The notes under the pieces are model-generated. The model did no database searches, was not told the origin of the DNA, and saw only the letters and a list, made by a program, of their open reading frames with translations. Shown one piece after another: positions 5,965 to 6,646 of a stretch of DNA of 6,646 nucleotides. Source of the DNA: Coriobacteriia bacterium (GTDB taxonomy: Bacteria; Actinomycetota; Coriobacteriia; Coriobacteriales; UBA8131); NCBI GenBank assembly GCA_009781535.1, contig WQXX01000057.1, positions 1-6,646 of the forward strand, read 5' to 3'. Position 1 is the first letter of the stretch; each line of letters starts with the position of its first letter. A program made the position numbers and the translations under genes.

Positions 5965-6646
5965 TCTTCGATGCTCTTTTCGTCTTTCTCGTCTTCAGGC
6001 TCTCTGAGGCCATCTTGCCTGAAGCCCTCCGGATTATTCTGGTATTCTTCCAGCATCTGTGTGAACTCCTCGTTGATGGCTCTGACCTCATCGGCACCAA
6101 AAATAAGCTTCAGCACCGGGGATATCTCATAGCGACCCTCGGTTTCACTGGGCTGAAGGATGCCATGTGTCACAAGTCTACCCCATGACGTATCAAGGCG
6201 GCTTTTGAAAGCAGCTTCGTCAAGCTTCGTGACAGGCCGGTAGTTAGCCAATTGTTCGACAATCTCATCGCGGCCGACAAATACTCGGTTGGAGGCATCT
6301 ATTAGAAGCTCTTTGCGAAGTGTCAAGACCATGACCGTATCAACGAGCGTCAAAGGCAGGTTCTTGACCGCCTTGGGAAGCCGCACATCCTCACTGACGG
6401 CATTTCGCACGAATGCGATGCGGGTATCCATGTCAACCACCAATTCGAGGAACAAGTCGGCAAGACGAGCCTTGATGAGGTTGTGGTTATTCATCAATGC
6501 TTGCCAAAGCTCGCTGTTCCTTTCAGCAGTGATGAAGGGGCCACGAACGAGTTGGAGCAACGCACGGCGGGCATCAAAGATAAGGCTTCCGGCATCATCG
6601 GGCCAAAACTGCCCTTCTGTTATGCTAGTATCGTCAGCGTCAAAAG
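5961..6646 (-). CDS. jetB: JetB, Wadjet KITE/MukE-like subunit (DUF4194), 5' end off the window
   Basis: JetB (MksE) is the winged-helix KITE subunit that binds the kleisin JetA and supports the JetC motor. The frame is open from the window edge; 227 residues are visible and the true start lies beyond 6646. The TTG at 6560 is not the start: upstream residues WPDDAGSLIFDARRALLQL match the family N-terminal pattern, and no ATG, GTG or TTG lies in frame between 6560 and the edge. Family signatures follow: LVRGPFITAERNSELWQALM, then LADLFLELVVDMDTRIAFVR, then a winged-helix region (TLRKELL, HGILQPSETEGRYEISPVL). The last 25 or so residues are strongly charged (EPEDEKDEKSIEE) and probably disordered. 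It is coupled to jetC by an ATGA overlap. jetA is expected just upstream, outside the window. Confidence 0.9.
   Translation of the reverse strand, partial: FDADDTSITEGQFWPDDAGSLIFDARRALLQLVRGPFITAERNSELWQALMNNHNLIKARLADLFLELVVDMDTRIAFVRNAVSEDVRLPKAVKNLPLTLVDTVMVLTLRKELLIDASNRVFVGRDEIVEQLANYRPVTKLDEAAFKSRLDTSWGRLVTHGILQPSETEGRYEISPVLKLIFGADEVRAINEEFTQMLEEYQNNPEGFRQDGLREPEDEKDEKSIEE

Noticed and set aside
5377..6132. 251-codon open frame on the plus strand opposite jetC and jetB
   Set aside because: It runs antisense across the conserved jetC head and the jetB end, has no family-like sequence, and is a low-complexity R/S/P-rich shadow of the real genes.

Overview
The window holds most of a type I Wadjet (JetABCD / MksFEBG) plasmid-defence operon on the minus strand, plus one unrelated-looking nucleosidase gene on the plus strand. 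Base composition is mixed, roughly half G+C by eye. The actinobacterial MksFEBG/Wadjet operons are the closest parallels I can recall, so an actinomycete-type host (for example a bifidobacterial or coriobacterial relative) is my guess. The sequence alone does not fix the taxon, and this architecture also occurs in other phyla.

Layout from left to right. Positions 1-416 contain no gene I can support. They hold a perfect 60-bp palindrome (128-187) with no spacer and a short tandem repeat (277-302), followed by the leader of the first gene. Positions 417-1079 (+) encode a stand-alone nucleoside phosphorylase-fold protein of the MTA/SAH nucleosidase type, with its three key acidic residues present. 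Positions 1080-1205 are a short convergent intergenic gap without a convincing terminator. From 2441 down to 1206 (-) lies jetD, the Toprim-type nuclease subunit. From 5964 down to 2425 (-) lies jetC, an SMC/MukB-like ATPase with Walker A, signature and Walker B motifs intact. From the right edge down to 5961 (-) lies jetB, the KITE/MukE-like winged-helix subunit, whose N-terminus is cut off by the window. The kleisin gene jetA is expected immediately beyond the right edge.

The jet genes are tightly coupled: jetB and jetC share an ATGA stop/start overlap, and jetD starts inside the last codons of jetC. In the known system JetA, JetB and JetC form an SMC-like motor that extrudes DNA loops and detects small closed circles. 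JetD then cuts the circle, which restricts plasmids. All visible subunits look intact and catalytically competent, so the locus is probably functional. The Wadjet system is already described. The less-explained items are the 60-bp palindrome, a duplicated segment inside the JetC head, a strong hairpin inside jetD, and the adjacent nucleosidase.
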